Shown here piece by piece: positions 9,846-21,585 of a stretch of 64,000 bases of DNA. Both the position numbers and the translations under genes were made by a program. The stretch's first letter is position 1. Every line of letters starts with the position of its first letter. The DNA is from Spirometra erinaceieuropaei (Eukaryota; Platyhelminthes; Cestoda; Diphyllobothriidea; Diphyllobothriidae). The stretch is from NCBI GenBank assembly GCA_902702965.1, contig CACRXP010000381.1, positions 128,836 to 192,835 of the forward strand, in the 5' to 3' direction. The notes beneath the pieces are model-generated. The model saw only the letters and a program-made list of their open reading frames with translations. It had not been told where the DNA came from and did not search any database.

Positions 9846-12800
9846 GTGTCAGATCCCTGACACCTGTAAAATACAAGCTGTCTTTCTAATTTTGTGAAAT
9901 CCTGGTGTGTTGTGCGAGGCAACAGGTTGTGCGTGTCATGCGATGTCGGGCTGTTTAGCTCTGTCAGTCACTTGCGTCCCCCCCCCCTTCCCACCTCCGG
10001 CCTTCTACACTGCGTCCTGAGGTGGAAGATGGAGGAGATAGTGCGGTAGGTGCAGCGAAAGTCTACCATAGACTAATTCAGGTACACGTTTCGTCCTTGC
10101 GCTCCCAACGCTGTGGAGCACACGATAATCATCGTCGGTAACGAAGGTCTAGCTGTCCGGACAAACAATTAGGGCATCACTGAGAAGCCGGCAACGACGG
10201 ATCACTAAGTCCGAAACGCAAAACCCACGTATTAATTAAAGCAGGCAGTAATGATTGATCACTGCGTACGTAGTAACTGACTGAAATGGCAGTAAGCGCA
10301 CTGCGCCGTAAGCAGTAAACGTTCTCCCTAGGACACGATGTCGTAAGCATAATGCTATAAGAATACATATGGCGAAGGGTTTGATGGCGTCTCGTGCGGA
10401 ATGACCGTTGGGGGCGCCAGACGTACGCTGAATGTCAGCGCCGAGCGTCGAATATGGCGGATGAATTAGGCTCAATACCTATGTATGCGTTCAGTTCGTT
10501 CAAGCAGAAGCGAACGAATACTAGCAGGTTGTAACTTCATACGCTTTCCTGAGGGCGGATGTAAACAAAGGAGCACAGTTGGGATTTTGAAATGAAACCG
10601 CGGTGTTAATTCGGTTCTGCGCGAAATATCCCCAAATGCATACTAATATATCAAGAACTCCAACACTCAGAGTACAATATCCGAGGAGTGAAGTAAAGTA
10701 TGAAGTACGTCGCATATGAATAACCTACATTCCCACTGTATAATCGATTATTCGTCGCACTTCTTCCACTTAAAACTTGATCGATTATTAGCAAAGGCAT
10801 TTACTAGGGGAAGCGCCTACATCTACTTATCGTCTGCCAATAGTTGTCAGTTGGGGTCGCCGAGATCGTCTCACGAGAAAGGTAAACCGCATGCGCAGAG
10901 ATAAGCAGGACAGGTCTGGGCTGAATGGCTTTACTGTGCGCCATGACTTCCTAAACGATTCATTCCGTCATTTAGGAGTGCTTCTGGGCGTTAATGCATC
11001 TACACCAGCTCAATGTTAGTCCCCTAATCTTGAAGCTACTTTAAATTGCTCACTTTACTGACATAGCTTTTTTATCGTGCTCCAAAAGCATCCTCCGTCC
11101 ATGAATTTTAGTCTGAAAATAGAGTCTAACGCCCAGTGCGTTAAGAATTCATTTATTGTCAAAGGGAGTTTTTCCTGATACCTACGGGGATATGACAGAT
11201 TTAACGATAGACGATCATAGCATTTGTCTGTGCAATACTTGAAAGAATTTATTATACATAACGGGCCTGCAAGGTGACGCCAATGTAGGTGAGTGCAGTA
11301 CAACGGCAGACTATAATGAATGGAGTTGGTGGTGAAGTGAATGTGCCAACGGTAGTACGAAATTTTGAAGAGACGAAATTGTTGAAGGGTTTCCAGTTTT
11401 ACTTTCTTTTTATTGAAAAGCAGGCTCAAATTACAAACACGACATGACTGCAAAATTAACGGCAGACAAGGACAGCCAGTAGGGGTGACACGCAGAATAG
11501 GCTCCATTCAGATCTAGATGTAAGAATGAAAATAAAGTGAATGTATCGCCCATAACGACACCAGTTTAATAATTAACTTCTTTCTCGGGTCAAAAAATTC
11601 AAAGCTCGTGGAAATGCGTTGGCTTTTTTAGGCGCTGAGCGCATCGAACAGTATGGGTGTGGGATTTCGAGTTAAATCAAAGTTTTATATTATCCCCTAC
11701 TAAAATTCCAAAATGCCATACTTATCTGTCCAGAATTAGTACTTATCCTAGCATGAGCTTTTCTCTTTTATTGCAATGCAAAATGCTTTCCAGAACGCGA
11801 GCTCTTCTTGTGGATGGAAAAAGGGCTAGCAAACGGATAGAGAAGACAGGAGATGATTTTCGACCGTAATCATGAGTTGCCACGTGGAAGAATATTTGGT
11901 TACCTTCTTACTGCACATCGGGTAATTTACTAAGCCATGTACTTAATATTAAGTTGTTAAACGTTCTGTGAAAAACGAAAGAAACCGATAAATTGAGAAT
12001 GGGATTTCTTTCGGGATGCAAAGATGTAAATCGACGCATTAGCTCTAAATAACGAATAGCCGGTGGAAGGAGTTCGCGATAGATAGAACACCCTTAGATT
12101 CAGCGAAGGCAACTGCCGACTGCAGAGAAGTAGAATTTGACAGAATACTACCCCTGCTCACATGTCCTTCTGTCTACACCAATGTACCGTTTCATCAACT
12201 ACTAAACTCAAGCGATCTAGTGGCCACCTCGTTAAGACATGAGAACTGCACTGCAATAACAATGATAAGTAAAGAAAACAAATTGCCACTGGTTCAGTTA
12301 AACCAAGAAGTGCATTCAAAAACGTGACCTCCCCTTTCAGTTAGAAAACCTCCCAAGAACAATAAGCTACCCCATGTAGTGTGGTTTGCACGCAAGACAA
12401 AGGTTGCCCATGACACCGAGTGTTGGCGACTTTGAGATTTTGTGACTTTTCAAGGAACATCTGAATTCATTCTATCCGATCTGGTTTAGCTGACGACATT
12501 GTTGCAAGCCCGGTGATCTGAAATTCCGATCCTGGAATGGACAGCGTTGTAGGGATTATCAGGTCGGTAAATTTTGCTTCATGTCTATGATAGCGGCTCT
12601 GTCTTGAGTCCCCGATAACACCTTCGAGCTCAAGGCGGCCAAAATATCCTACGCACCGCGATCTCCTTCACAGAATCCTCGTGCCTATCGTCTGCGCAAA
12701 TTAATCATTTTCACGACACCTGAACGGAGCGAAATTTCTTGCGGGCGAAACTGAGGAAACAAGTGACCAGATAATCAGCCAATTAACTTAAAATAATGAC

Positions 12801-13181
12801 AGATAATGACTGCCAAAAGAGATGGCTCGCAAGGAAGCCCTTTTTCAGGCCGGCGTGGAAAAAAAAGTTAAGGATACTACTGTAATACCTGGGTTCATCG
12901 TGAAGTCAAAAGTCAATACCTATTTACGCATTTGGATGAAACGTACGCTTAATTAATTGTGCTGAAATTGTCTTAAAGCACTAAAAAGGCTAATCAGGTT
13001 GGCTTTGCCATTTTGAGTTTAGCAAAATAGATAGATTATCCTCATTTCAAACGTAAAAATGGTATTGCAGTTATTTTATAAGGCCCCCTTAAACAGGACA
13101 TGGGAACAGGCAGAGCCTCCGACACGAATGTCTTTGAGGCAAATTTCAGTCAACTTAGAGCTAATTTTCTGGTTAGGTTTA
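9846..13181. other. 3.3 kb without an identifiable gene
   Basis: Contains a short C-run near 9979-9988. There is a 150-codon open frame on the minus strand (11055-11507) without a recognisable domain, and a coding-like 52-codon stretch on the plus strand ending near 11448. Neither has supporting splice or domain evidence. I see no repeat shared with other parts of the window. Confidence 0.4.
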
Positions 13182-14119
13182 GGGTCAGGCTAGCTCATGA
13201 AATGTCAACCGAAATTCCGAAACGCGTTTTTGTTCCAAAAAGATTAATTAAGTAGGGTTGTAAAGCTCATCACCCTGCAACATAATTTTATAATATTTCA
13301 GTTATCTCAGGATGCCCGCTTTCGAATGAACATCCTTCCTGCTGCATGCAAATTTACACTGTAAAAAATGACTTCCTAAGTAGAATGAAGTTTTCTCATT
13401 GAGTTTTGTTGCCCCTAAAAGTCCAATTATATTTTATGATAAGCATGCACAAAAATATTCATTCTTTCACTCACTCGGTAGATAATTCCGTCTTTGTTCA
13501 ATTTGATACTCGAAAGAGGGACATAATTCGGTTTTAAAAACTTTCTAACTGCGGGACGTTTAAATACCGTGAAATGGCCGTTCATAAATCATCATATCTC
13601 CGTATTTACCAATGTGGTTTGTAAAGTTTACAATATGAATCCAGTCAACTGCTTAAATTTTTAACTCTACCTAGTCCTACTTTATTAGCGTAGGAAAACG
13701 TTTGGTTTTCCGTAGGCGGAAAGTAAACGGCTTGTAGTTTGGAAACCCTAAATACAAGTGTGACCGTAGAGCGAGGGCAAAATTATTTGGGAATCGGAAA
13801 CCTTTTTTGAAAACCGAATTATGTCCATCTTTCCAGTGTACTATTAGACGAAGACGTAGTTTTCTGTCGGATGAGAAAAAGAATGAATATTTTTATGCAT
13901 GTTTTCCACAAAATACCATTGGACTTTTAGAGACATCGAAAATCAATGTGAAAAAGTTAATGTCACTTGAGCAGTCGTTTTTGCATCGTGTAGGTTTTGC
14001 ATGCAGCCAAAAGGAAGTTTATTCTAAATTCGGCATCCTAAGCTTACTGAAATATTAAAGACGAGCTTAAAAACCCTACTTAGTTAACGGTTGACATTTC
14101 ATGAGTTAGACACCTACTG
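13182..14119. mobile_element. Mariner-like foldback element, copy at 13.2 kb
   Basis: Long inverted arms: left 'gctcatgaaatgtcaaccga' (~13193) and right 'ggttgacatttcatgagtta' (~14090). The right end is 'cacctactg' followed by TA (14120-14121). The central segment runs in the opposite orientation relative to the copies at 21.7 and 39.0 kb, meaning the whole element is inserted the other way round. 938 bp, no transposase. The extreme left end is slightly eroded. Confidence 0.75.
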
Positions 14120-14575
14120 TAAGTACCAAATTTCAACACCACCGAGGTTCGTAAATAGTGAAATGTCACTGTTGTAGCAGTTTTAACGGGTGCACCCATT
14201 GATAAGATTACGCTAATGACATGCATGCATTTAAAACATGGCAAAAGTTTCAAAGACTGGGGCCCACAATGGTGGTCACGTGCAAATCTTTAATAGATTT
14301 ATACTCGAAAATTTGTCAGAAATCGTCTGCTATATGACACATGGTTTCTATCCTCCAGTTCTCTAATATCGACTCAATTACACAAAAAATCAACTGCACT
14401 GTGCCTCTTTAACTGACAGCCCACTGAATAACACTGATAGCTCGTATCATGTTATCCTTTTAGTTTAGAGTTAGTTGACTGATTTGTAAATAAAGAACAT
14501 GTATCCAGTCTGAATATGCAGCAATTTCATGAATCGGTAGACCGAACGTTAGCAATAGACAGATTTGGAAATTAC

Positions 14576-14845
14576 CCAAGTCGGGTGTTCTTGCGACTGC
14601 TTGAATTCCGGGCATGGCGAAGTCAAAGCCCTTGATTATGGTAAGCACACTGAATTTGTATTCAGTGGATGGCTGAAGATCAGTAATGTTAATTGTTGTG
14701 GCATTGGTCATGGCCTTAAATTTGCTTCCTAGTCGTACGTTGTAAACCGGTGTGCCATTCGTTGGCCCTTTGGGCGGCTTCCATGAGAGCCTGATGGATG
14801 TAGGACTCAAACCCTCGACAATCAGATCCCTTGGGTTTATATTAG
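14576..14845 (-). CDS. FN3-domain exon of a large multi-exon gene
   Basis: Encodes one fibronectin type III domain, an extracellular beta-sandwich used for adhesion or ligand binding. The exon is 270 nt, phase 1 to phase 1, with acceptor 'tttatttag' and donor G|GTAATT. Visible landmarks are 'NPRDLIVEGLSPTSIRLSW' (A-B strands with the core Trp), 'KPPKGPTNGTPVYNVRLG' (C strand region) and 'LQPSTEYKFSVLTI' (the E-F Leu and Tyr signature). Symmetric 1-1 exons are typical for shuffled extracellular modules. It lies on the same strand as the exon at 37231-37500, which would be upstream. The protein identity (for example receptor phosphatase or cell-adhesion type) cannot be decided from isolated domains. 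Confidence 0.85.
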
Positions 14846-15095
14846 CTAAATAAAGCGTTCATATGTGAGTACACAACCAGTTTAAGTCCATTTAATAATC
14901 TTTATATTCATATGATATGTCAACATTTTAGTAATTGGCATTCCAAACAACCTTATCTGTTACCAGTGTACCACACGGCGTGTTCTGACAATGAATACAT
15001 ATGCATTTGCTATATCCCTTATCCTGTTTTCTCAAATAAAGAGGTTTTTCCCTAAAAGATTCCTGCTCCCGTTTCTGCCTAATGAGAAAGAATTA

Positions 15096-15464
15096 CTAAA
15101 AATTTTGATAAGAGGTACATAACAGCGTTCGCGGCATGCATTTACTTAGATGGTCTGTTAAAATTGATATGCTCCACGAAAAATAAACATGCTTCATAGA
15201 GGCTTTGACAGAATGACTTATATATAGGCAGCAAGATGTCACTCGGATGCATTGTTCGACAAGTGCAGCATTCGGTTGCTCTATTTCCATGCTGAGTCCA
15301 CGGCGCAGCACCGGTGTATATTGTCTGAGATATTGGTCAGCAAAAAATCGACTGCATGTCTTACAGACGCTTTTATTTGATACACATTTACCCGCATAAA
15401 AATTGAATATTTTCGACGGGGTATTTAAGCTCAACATATGGCTGATGAGAACAGGTTTAAACAA
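15096..15464 (-). repeat. Repeat segment inverted relative to block B
   Basis: The minus strand of this segment matches the plus strand of 41059-41292 ('gacatgcagtcg', 'ccaatatct', 'gaacaatgcatc', 'tgtcaa[ag]cctct'). Both show an open frame of similar length, and the translated similarity follows the DNA similarity. I cannot assign a protein family. It is either an inverted repeat element or a piece of the duplicated block flipped in one copy. Confidence 0.5.
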
Positions 15465-16425
15465 ATTTGTTTATGCATATTTATTTGCCTCTAAGATTTT
15501 TTAGAAAATTCTGAATCTTTTTGACCTGATTTATATGTAATCGTTGCAGATGGACGTTGTTTAAATTTACAGTATTGGTTATTTGTAAACAATATCACAA
15601 TATCACATGGCGATTAATTGTGAGCGCTGTGCCTAATTTTGCAGCATTCAATATGTTTTCGTAAATACAAACTGCCCACCGTGTCGTTTAAATGGCAACA
15701 GATCGGGTTGAAGACAGTTTGGGATTGTCAGAATATTTTTTGGTAGCGAAAAATGGACTTCATTGTAAAAGGTCTATTTTTCGCATTATTGATATTAGAT
15801 AGTTTTGAATGCATGACGACATCGAACTTTGGTGGAAGAATTAAGTATGAACTTTGTGGATATTTAAGCTAGTCTGACTTTTGGAGTTAATTTAAGAAAC
15901 GTGCAAGCAAAAATCAATATCCTGGAGCAACCGAAATAACTTGAAATTACACTCGATGCTAATCCATGTTACAGTACTCGCCAAGACACTTCATGATCAC
16001 ACTATAAAATTAGAGTTAACCTTTTGTGGAGTGCGTCACTTAATGTAAGTTATTTCTCGTTGGCGAAGATAAATTTTCCCCTTTGTGACAAATATTGTCT
16101 TATGCTTTGCCTCCTCCCTGCTAAGTAAACACGATATATCAGTATGTTGCGAGCGCAACAAAGTCGAATTTTAAGATTCTGCTGAAAATAAACACCCGAG
16201 TTTACGTTGGCAAATGTAAGGTCACCAGTCATACTCATCCAACATTTGCAGAGATCCAAAACGCAGAACACATTATAACAAACAAAGCGTGTATCTTCCT
16301 CGTGCTAGGCGAGCTGCCTTATACGCAGTCTTGTTATATTCGTGCTCAATTAGATCGTACTAAAGTACAGAAGACATTGTATGAGCAGTCACTGATGTTG
16401 TCGCTTTTCAATTTCCTCAGAAATT
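15465..16425. other. No recognisable feature
   Basis: About 960 bp of AT-rich intron-like DNA within block A. No match to block B was noticed here. Confidence 0.4.
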
Positions 16426-16690
16426 ATCCACGAAATTGGAGTAGATCTGTGCCTATAGACCTTGAATTAACTGATCTACGCAACTTCATAGATAATTTAT
16501 GAGGAAATTAAAGAGCAAACATTTCGAAATTGGATTATCTACCAAAAAACGCACAAGGAATGCTGCGGGACCTACTAACGGGCCGAATCCCTCGCGGCTG
16601 CGCCATGCAGCGGCAAAACATCAGCGGAACACGCGTGTATGTGGTCTTGACCAGTACCTGTGCTGTTAGCATGGTATCACCTTCCCCTAA
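16426..16690 (+). repeat. Hammerhead-bearing short repeat, tandem-unit junction
   Basis: A 3' unit end ('gtgcctatagaccttgaatt', 'agataatttatgaggaaatt', 16450-16510) is followed within 60 bp by a 5' unit start ('ctcgcggctgcgccatgcag', 'acacgcgtgtatg', 'ctgttagcatggtatcacct', 16565-16690). Elsewhere (34.1, 34.8, 61.5 kb) the order is 5' part then 3' part. Here it is 3' then 5', as at the junction of head-to-tail monomers. That layout is typical of hammerhead retroposons such as schistosome Sm-alpha. Confidence 0.6.
16571..16647 (+). ncRNA. Degenerate hammerhead ribozyme, family 2
   Basis: Aligned to the 34.1-kb copy: core CUAACGG in place of CUGANGA, helix II GCCGA.../...AUCAGC with an inner stem (GCUGC/GCAGC), GGAA in place of GAAA, and self-complementary helix III ACACGCGUGU. 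Several core substitutions, so presumably inactive. Confidence 0.4.
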
Positions 16691-16739
16691 AGTCACTGAT
16701 GTATTGTAGGAGTTCCAAGTAGGATTTTTGTAAATTATT

Positions 16740-17225
16740 AAATTTTGATATTCAGCAAGGAATTGCGCAGGCTTTATGAAAAATCGTCATGGAAAATAAA
16801 CTTTAGATATGATATTAATTGCATGTACAGTTTTCAATAGGTTTTGCAGAGGAATTACCTATTACCCTTAAAATATACTGACCTATACTGAACTAATAAG
16901 AAATAAACACAAGGTCGCTAACGGATTTCCATGAACCTACGTGAACTTGGAAAGCACGCAGACACCGTAAGAGCTAGGAGGAGGATGTCGACGAGATGTG
17001 ATATTATCATCTAGAAGATTATCGCAGTAGCGTATGTCTGGCTGGTAACGTCGACCTCTGGCTATGTTTTATATACGAGAGTGGGAAGCAGGACGGCATC
17101 ACACCGAGAAATATGACAGTTGACGAAAAGGCTGTGTATAGGCAGGGCTGAGAAATATGCTATGATGGATCTGCGCCTTAGCGCAGCGAATATCTGTAAC
17201 GAGCAAAAAATACTTGTTGATTCAG
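16740..17225 (+). repeat. Interspersed repeat R17, copy 1
   Basis: Shares 'ccatgaacctacgtgaactt', 'cacgcagacaccgtaagagc', 'gacgagatgtgatat' and 'tatgtctggctg' with 41490-41920 (same strand) and, inverted, with 55860-56180 and 56480-56770. No coding potential recognised. Occurrence outside the two duplication blocks shows it is an interspersed repeat, not only duplicated unique DNA. Confidence 0.6.
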
Positions 17226-18456
17226 TAGAAGTGCATAAAAAATGAATTGTTTTGACTGAGTTCTTCACATGAATTGTGCACTAACCAAAGCTGCTCAATA
17301 CTAGTTCGCTGATTTCTCTTCCATAATCGGCTACTCCCAACCAACAAACGGGTTTTAATACGAATGGTGGAATCCTTTGCGGCCTGTTTGCAAAAAGACC
17401 ACATGGGTGGCGGCAGACTGACGTTGAAAGGGAAGCCAAAACGTCCATCAAGGAAAACATGAAATAGCTCCAATCAACAGAAGGCAGTGGCGCAGTGGAT
17501 ATGCAGATGGATAATTGAGGCGGAAAATGGAAAAAACACATATCACTCTTTCAGATGACATGTTCACTGATGGGCCTGGAGGACGGGCCTATTCGCTCTG
17601 TCCCCGGTAATCTATCCTATTTGTATTTCTTTTAACTGATTTGTGATACCTGTCAGGCTACGCAAGCAATATATCGGAAACCAATCACTTCCATGAAACA
17701 AGCGATTTCTGCATAAATACGCGGAAACACCAATTGAAGAGTGCCACTAGTAGTAGAAAACACCGACTGATTGAAAACGGTGCCTAAAAGCATTTATTTA
17801 TTTGGATATCGTCTGGGCATTAAATGCGTCACTATCGAGTCAAAAATACACAGGATTGTTGTTCAACAATGATTTTCTTCGATATTGGGCGTAGGATAAT
17901 ATACGAATGATTAGTACAATCTTCTTATACTTGACAAATAGACAAGCTAAAAAATAATGAAAGAAGAATTTGGCAGGTTTTATAGCTCCCTAGCATGGAA
18001 AATGTCTGTATATTCCCCATTAGATGTCAGGCAAGCGGATTTAAGCGTCTTAAAGAAACGGCAAGTCTGTCCACGCTCGTACCACCTGCGGTAATATCAG
18101 ACCATCAAATGGAAATGTGCATATCTTTACTAACCCTTGCGCACAAATTAAAACAAACCTATTCTAATATACAAATGTCCCACTCTCAGGGGATGGGTTA
18201 AAAAACCTGGTCATTCCTGATGAAAATAACGTTCCTTTCCACCTTTTTTGGGGTTATCATGTGAACAATGGTGTAATAGCAAAAAGAAAAGAATTCGGTC
18301 TAAGGAAGGGTATTACAGCAGATGCCTAAAGAGAAGGCGAGAAAGCATTCCGAGGTTGGTTGTTCTAAAAGAAGTCATTAACGTTTCGAAGCGCCAGCTT
18401 TATTACTCTCACCCGTCCCGAAACTTCTCAAGCATTACATTTTATCCACTGACGTA
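17226..18456. other. Block A intron-like DNA without a gene
   Basis: 17385-17530 matches block B. A motif 'ggataattgaggcggaaaat' is shared with 43398-43415. Otherwise nothing nameable. Confidence 0.45.
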
Positions 18457-20083
18457 CAGTGCGTTAGCAAACTCATGAAATGTGTCGAAATCTACGAATG
18501 ATTGCCAATCACTCGCAAAACCGACACCATTTCATGAGCCCAATGTCTATGTTAATTAAGTACAAGTTTAAAAGAATTTGAAGCATAAAAGAAATATTTA
18601 AGTTAGCGTTGCGTTGTTTAGAAATGCCGATTTCCTGAGAAAAGCGCAATATCCCGAAAACGTCACTAATGGCTCTAATTTAGTAAACAACGTTTTCAGA
18701 TGGAATGTATTCTCATACCAAAAGCATAGTAAATATGAACGTAGACATAAAATAGCGTCTAATAACAGTGTTGTAGTAAAGTTTACAGCTAGGTGTTGTT
18801 TAATAAGCAGTTGATTTCATAGATGACGGTTTGTCAACTGCCTACATTCTGTGTGTAGATTTCAAAAAAGTTCTTCCAAGGGTTCGTGTTATGCTTGACT
18901 CGTTTGAGTTGAATGAGATGCGGTTCTACAAGAGAAACTGGATTTTGCTTGATCTCACCGATAGAGACGTCGTAGTTACAAAGGTTTTATAACATTACAT
19001 GCTGTAAGGCCGGTCGGTGCCTAATAAATTTAAACATAACCGACAGGCGTGATCGTAGAAATGCCATTTTGTGTTTCTAGAGAGAAATTTTATTTCGTTA
19101 AATTAATTTGCACTTTTCGTTCGTCTAGGATTGCGTCGAGTTTCAGATGGCCCTTGAAATTTTGCAGAATACTTTATCATCCTCTTTAAGAAAGGCTTTT
19201 ACTGCTCTCCGTCGACGGATCTTTGTGTACTTTGCATTTTTGCACGGTGAGACCAAGTAAAATGTGAAACTTTTAACCGTTTCTTTCACGTTCCTAAAGA
19301 ATACTAATATTTTTCTACCGTAAACGTAAGAACATTTTCTTCTCTATACATTGAGATCACTTCCACTGCTTTGCTCGCTTTTACACTCCGTTCTGCGATT
19401 ATGAATGCACAGTAGAGCGCCCATATAAATAATGATATTTTGCTGAAACTATTAATTTTTTGCTCATTCTATTTCTGATTAGGGTATGCACAGAAACTAA
19501 ACTACACCACAAGTAGTTTCTTATATTTAAAGCTGGAAATGACCATTCGGTGGTGGTTGTTTATGTGACATCATGTAGAATTTTCCAAACGGAGAAAAAA
19601 TTCAAACCACTTTAACGAAGGAATCCCTATCTGCGTTATTACTGCACTTTAGGGCACCACATCGCACAGATCTGCTAAGTAGACATTTAGGAATTGATAA
19701 CACATCTGGTTTTCTTAAAATAACCTTTATGTTAACAGTTTGATTACCAGGGTTAATATTGGCATGACATAAATTTTCAAGTTCAGCTAAATCTGTTTAC
19801 TAAACCTCTTTCAAAATAATTACTATCTCTACAAAGAAAAGGTCGCTCAGATGCATCACCGGAGTCTAGGACATGAATTAACGTAGGAAATCGCACAAAT
19901 ATTTTCCAACGTCTATTTTTGCTAAAATTCACTGATATTTTACTTGATATAATTACGTAAACACAAGAAGACGACAATTCATTGAAGGATGTGAATGAGC
20001 GAATAAATGCTCAACGTTAAAAACGTCCGGAAATTCTTGCACCAGTTTTTGTTACCGGATTTCATTAGGTAGGTCATGTACTG
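18457..20083. mobile_element. 1.6-kb insertion with foldback-family ends
   Basis: The left end 'cagtgcgttagcaaactcat' after TA (18455-18456) and the right end 'ggatttcattaggtaggtca' then 'tgtactg' before TA (20084-20085) resemble the termini of the ~1-kb foldback family. The flanks, 'atccactgacg' and 'tttatcatatgttcctag', join without the insert in block B ('atccactggcg' directly followed by 'aaatcatcaaatattcctag', ~43917-43950). Block B is thus the empty site. No transposase frame was recognised inside. Confidence 0.6.
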
Positions 20084-20085
20084 TA

Positions 20086-21585
20086 TTTATCATATGTTCC
20101 TAGTGGTTGACTGCGCTTCACTACGTAACTGCAACTTGCCTACAGGTTTTCTGCTGTCAGACAGTTAAAACAATAGCTCTTTACCGACATATATTTCGCT
20201 GTTCGAGGATAACTACCGACGATTTCTTCGATACCCATTCTCAGATATTTTGTCTAGTGATTGTAATTGAATGCGTGGTCTTCGAAATTTCTGTACTTAG
20301 GAATGCTGTTTAAAATGAGTCACCAAATCATTTCCAAGATGCAGCATGCTTAACCTGGTTTCATTAACTAGACAAAATCCAATGAATAACACAATTATCA
20401 TTTGACAATTTAAAGTTACTATTTTGAATCGACTTGGTAAAATTGAATATTGTCTTTAAAAGTGTGCGCATTAGAAAGTCCGTACAACATGGAACTGCAG
20501 TTTTTTGACATCAACAATCGTCCTTTTATGAAATAATGAAGTAGAATGAATATTTTGCAAACCAAGGATGAGCGTTTTAGTGCGGTCGTTTCCTACCGAC
20601 CTTTAAGCATTAGGTGACTAAGGCTGTCGATTCGCTTCCAGATATATAGCATGCCAGTACGTGCGCTGTTTAGTTAAGCATAATATGACAAGAGAATTAT
20701 TTAATTAACATGTAATTGTGGAGTAAAATGTCAGAAATAGTTCAGAACTGCTAATTGCACATTGTCATTATACAGAGTAATATTATTTCCGAAAAGTTAT
20801 TCGAATAAGGATACACGTGTTTGGGCATCGTGTATGCATTTAACTGAACCTAGCATGAATTAACGTGCTCTTATGTGTAAACCTCTGGAACGCTTGGAAA
20901 CTGTAAAACCTAAGATGTTTTATTTCCGACACCGTTGTCCTTCATATTGCGGGTAAACTATGTGCTACCGCAATCATTCAAACCGACCACAGATCGAAAG
21001 GAATATTCAGGTATTCAAGCTAAAACGTGTCATCTGTCCATATTTCCGCCAACAAATTACATCAAGATACGTCTTATACAGTGTGACGAAAGCGTTGCTT
21101 ATTACGGAAGACGAACAAACGCATGACGCAGCAAATAAGACGCGGTCGCAATCGTCAGCAATCAAAACATTTCTCGGCGTCAATCAGGAGCAAAGGAGAG
21201 CTCGAATCAGCTGCTTGCAAAATCTATAGGGTCCAAGATAGCGAAAAACAGACTAGGAACCCTAAGTTGTTGAGATGTATCATTCGCTGGACTGTGGAAG
21301 AAAGCGGACAAAGATTTCAAGTGAGTTTGACACCGTAGAATTCCATTCTAAAATCAACTCGATATACTGTCGACAAATAAATGATACTGGGCGGATTGTT
21401 GGCCGCTATCGTCAATCTTTGAGACGTAGGCCCGAAAATCTATGAAATTTTCGTCGGTTGAAAAACTCCGTGGAGAGGAATGCTAGGCATTGCCAAAAAA
21501 AAGAAGAAAATCAAGTCGAGGTTTGGTTCTGCAGTCAAACCTGATTGATACCGTATGAGTAGCTTACTAAAACGATATCAACTGA
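20086..21585. other. Block A continuation, no gene
   Basis: Long diverged match to block B (20090-20660 and 20890-21530). Overlapping open frames at 20935-21338 fall in a segment whose block B counterpart (45940-46400) has stops and indels, so coding is unlikely. Confidence 0.5.

Larger units (their letters stand above)
14400..21530. repeat. Segmental duplication, block A
   Basis: A series of diverged segments is colinear with block B (37060-46620): 14400-15060 with 37060-37760 (FN3 exon and flanking intron), 16740-17225 with 41490-41920, 17385-17530 with 43262-43415, 18420-18453 plus 20086-20660 with 43893-44480, and 20890-21530 with 45940-46610. Order and strand are the same except for one local inversion near 15.1-15.4 kb. 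Interruptions are mostly mobile elements. This looks like an old tandem duplication of an exon-plus-intron unit. Confidence 0.7.

Noticed and set aside
11055..11507. 150-codon minus-strand frame
   Set aside because: No recognisable domain, no splice signals noted, and a competing open stretch exists on the other strand.
21123..21338. Overlapping frames at 20935-21338 as a gene
   Set aside because: The paralogous segment in block B has indels and stops, so there is no sign of protein constraint.
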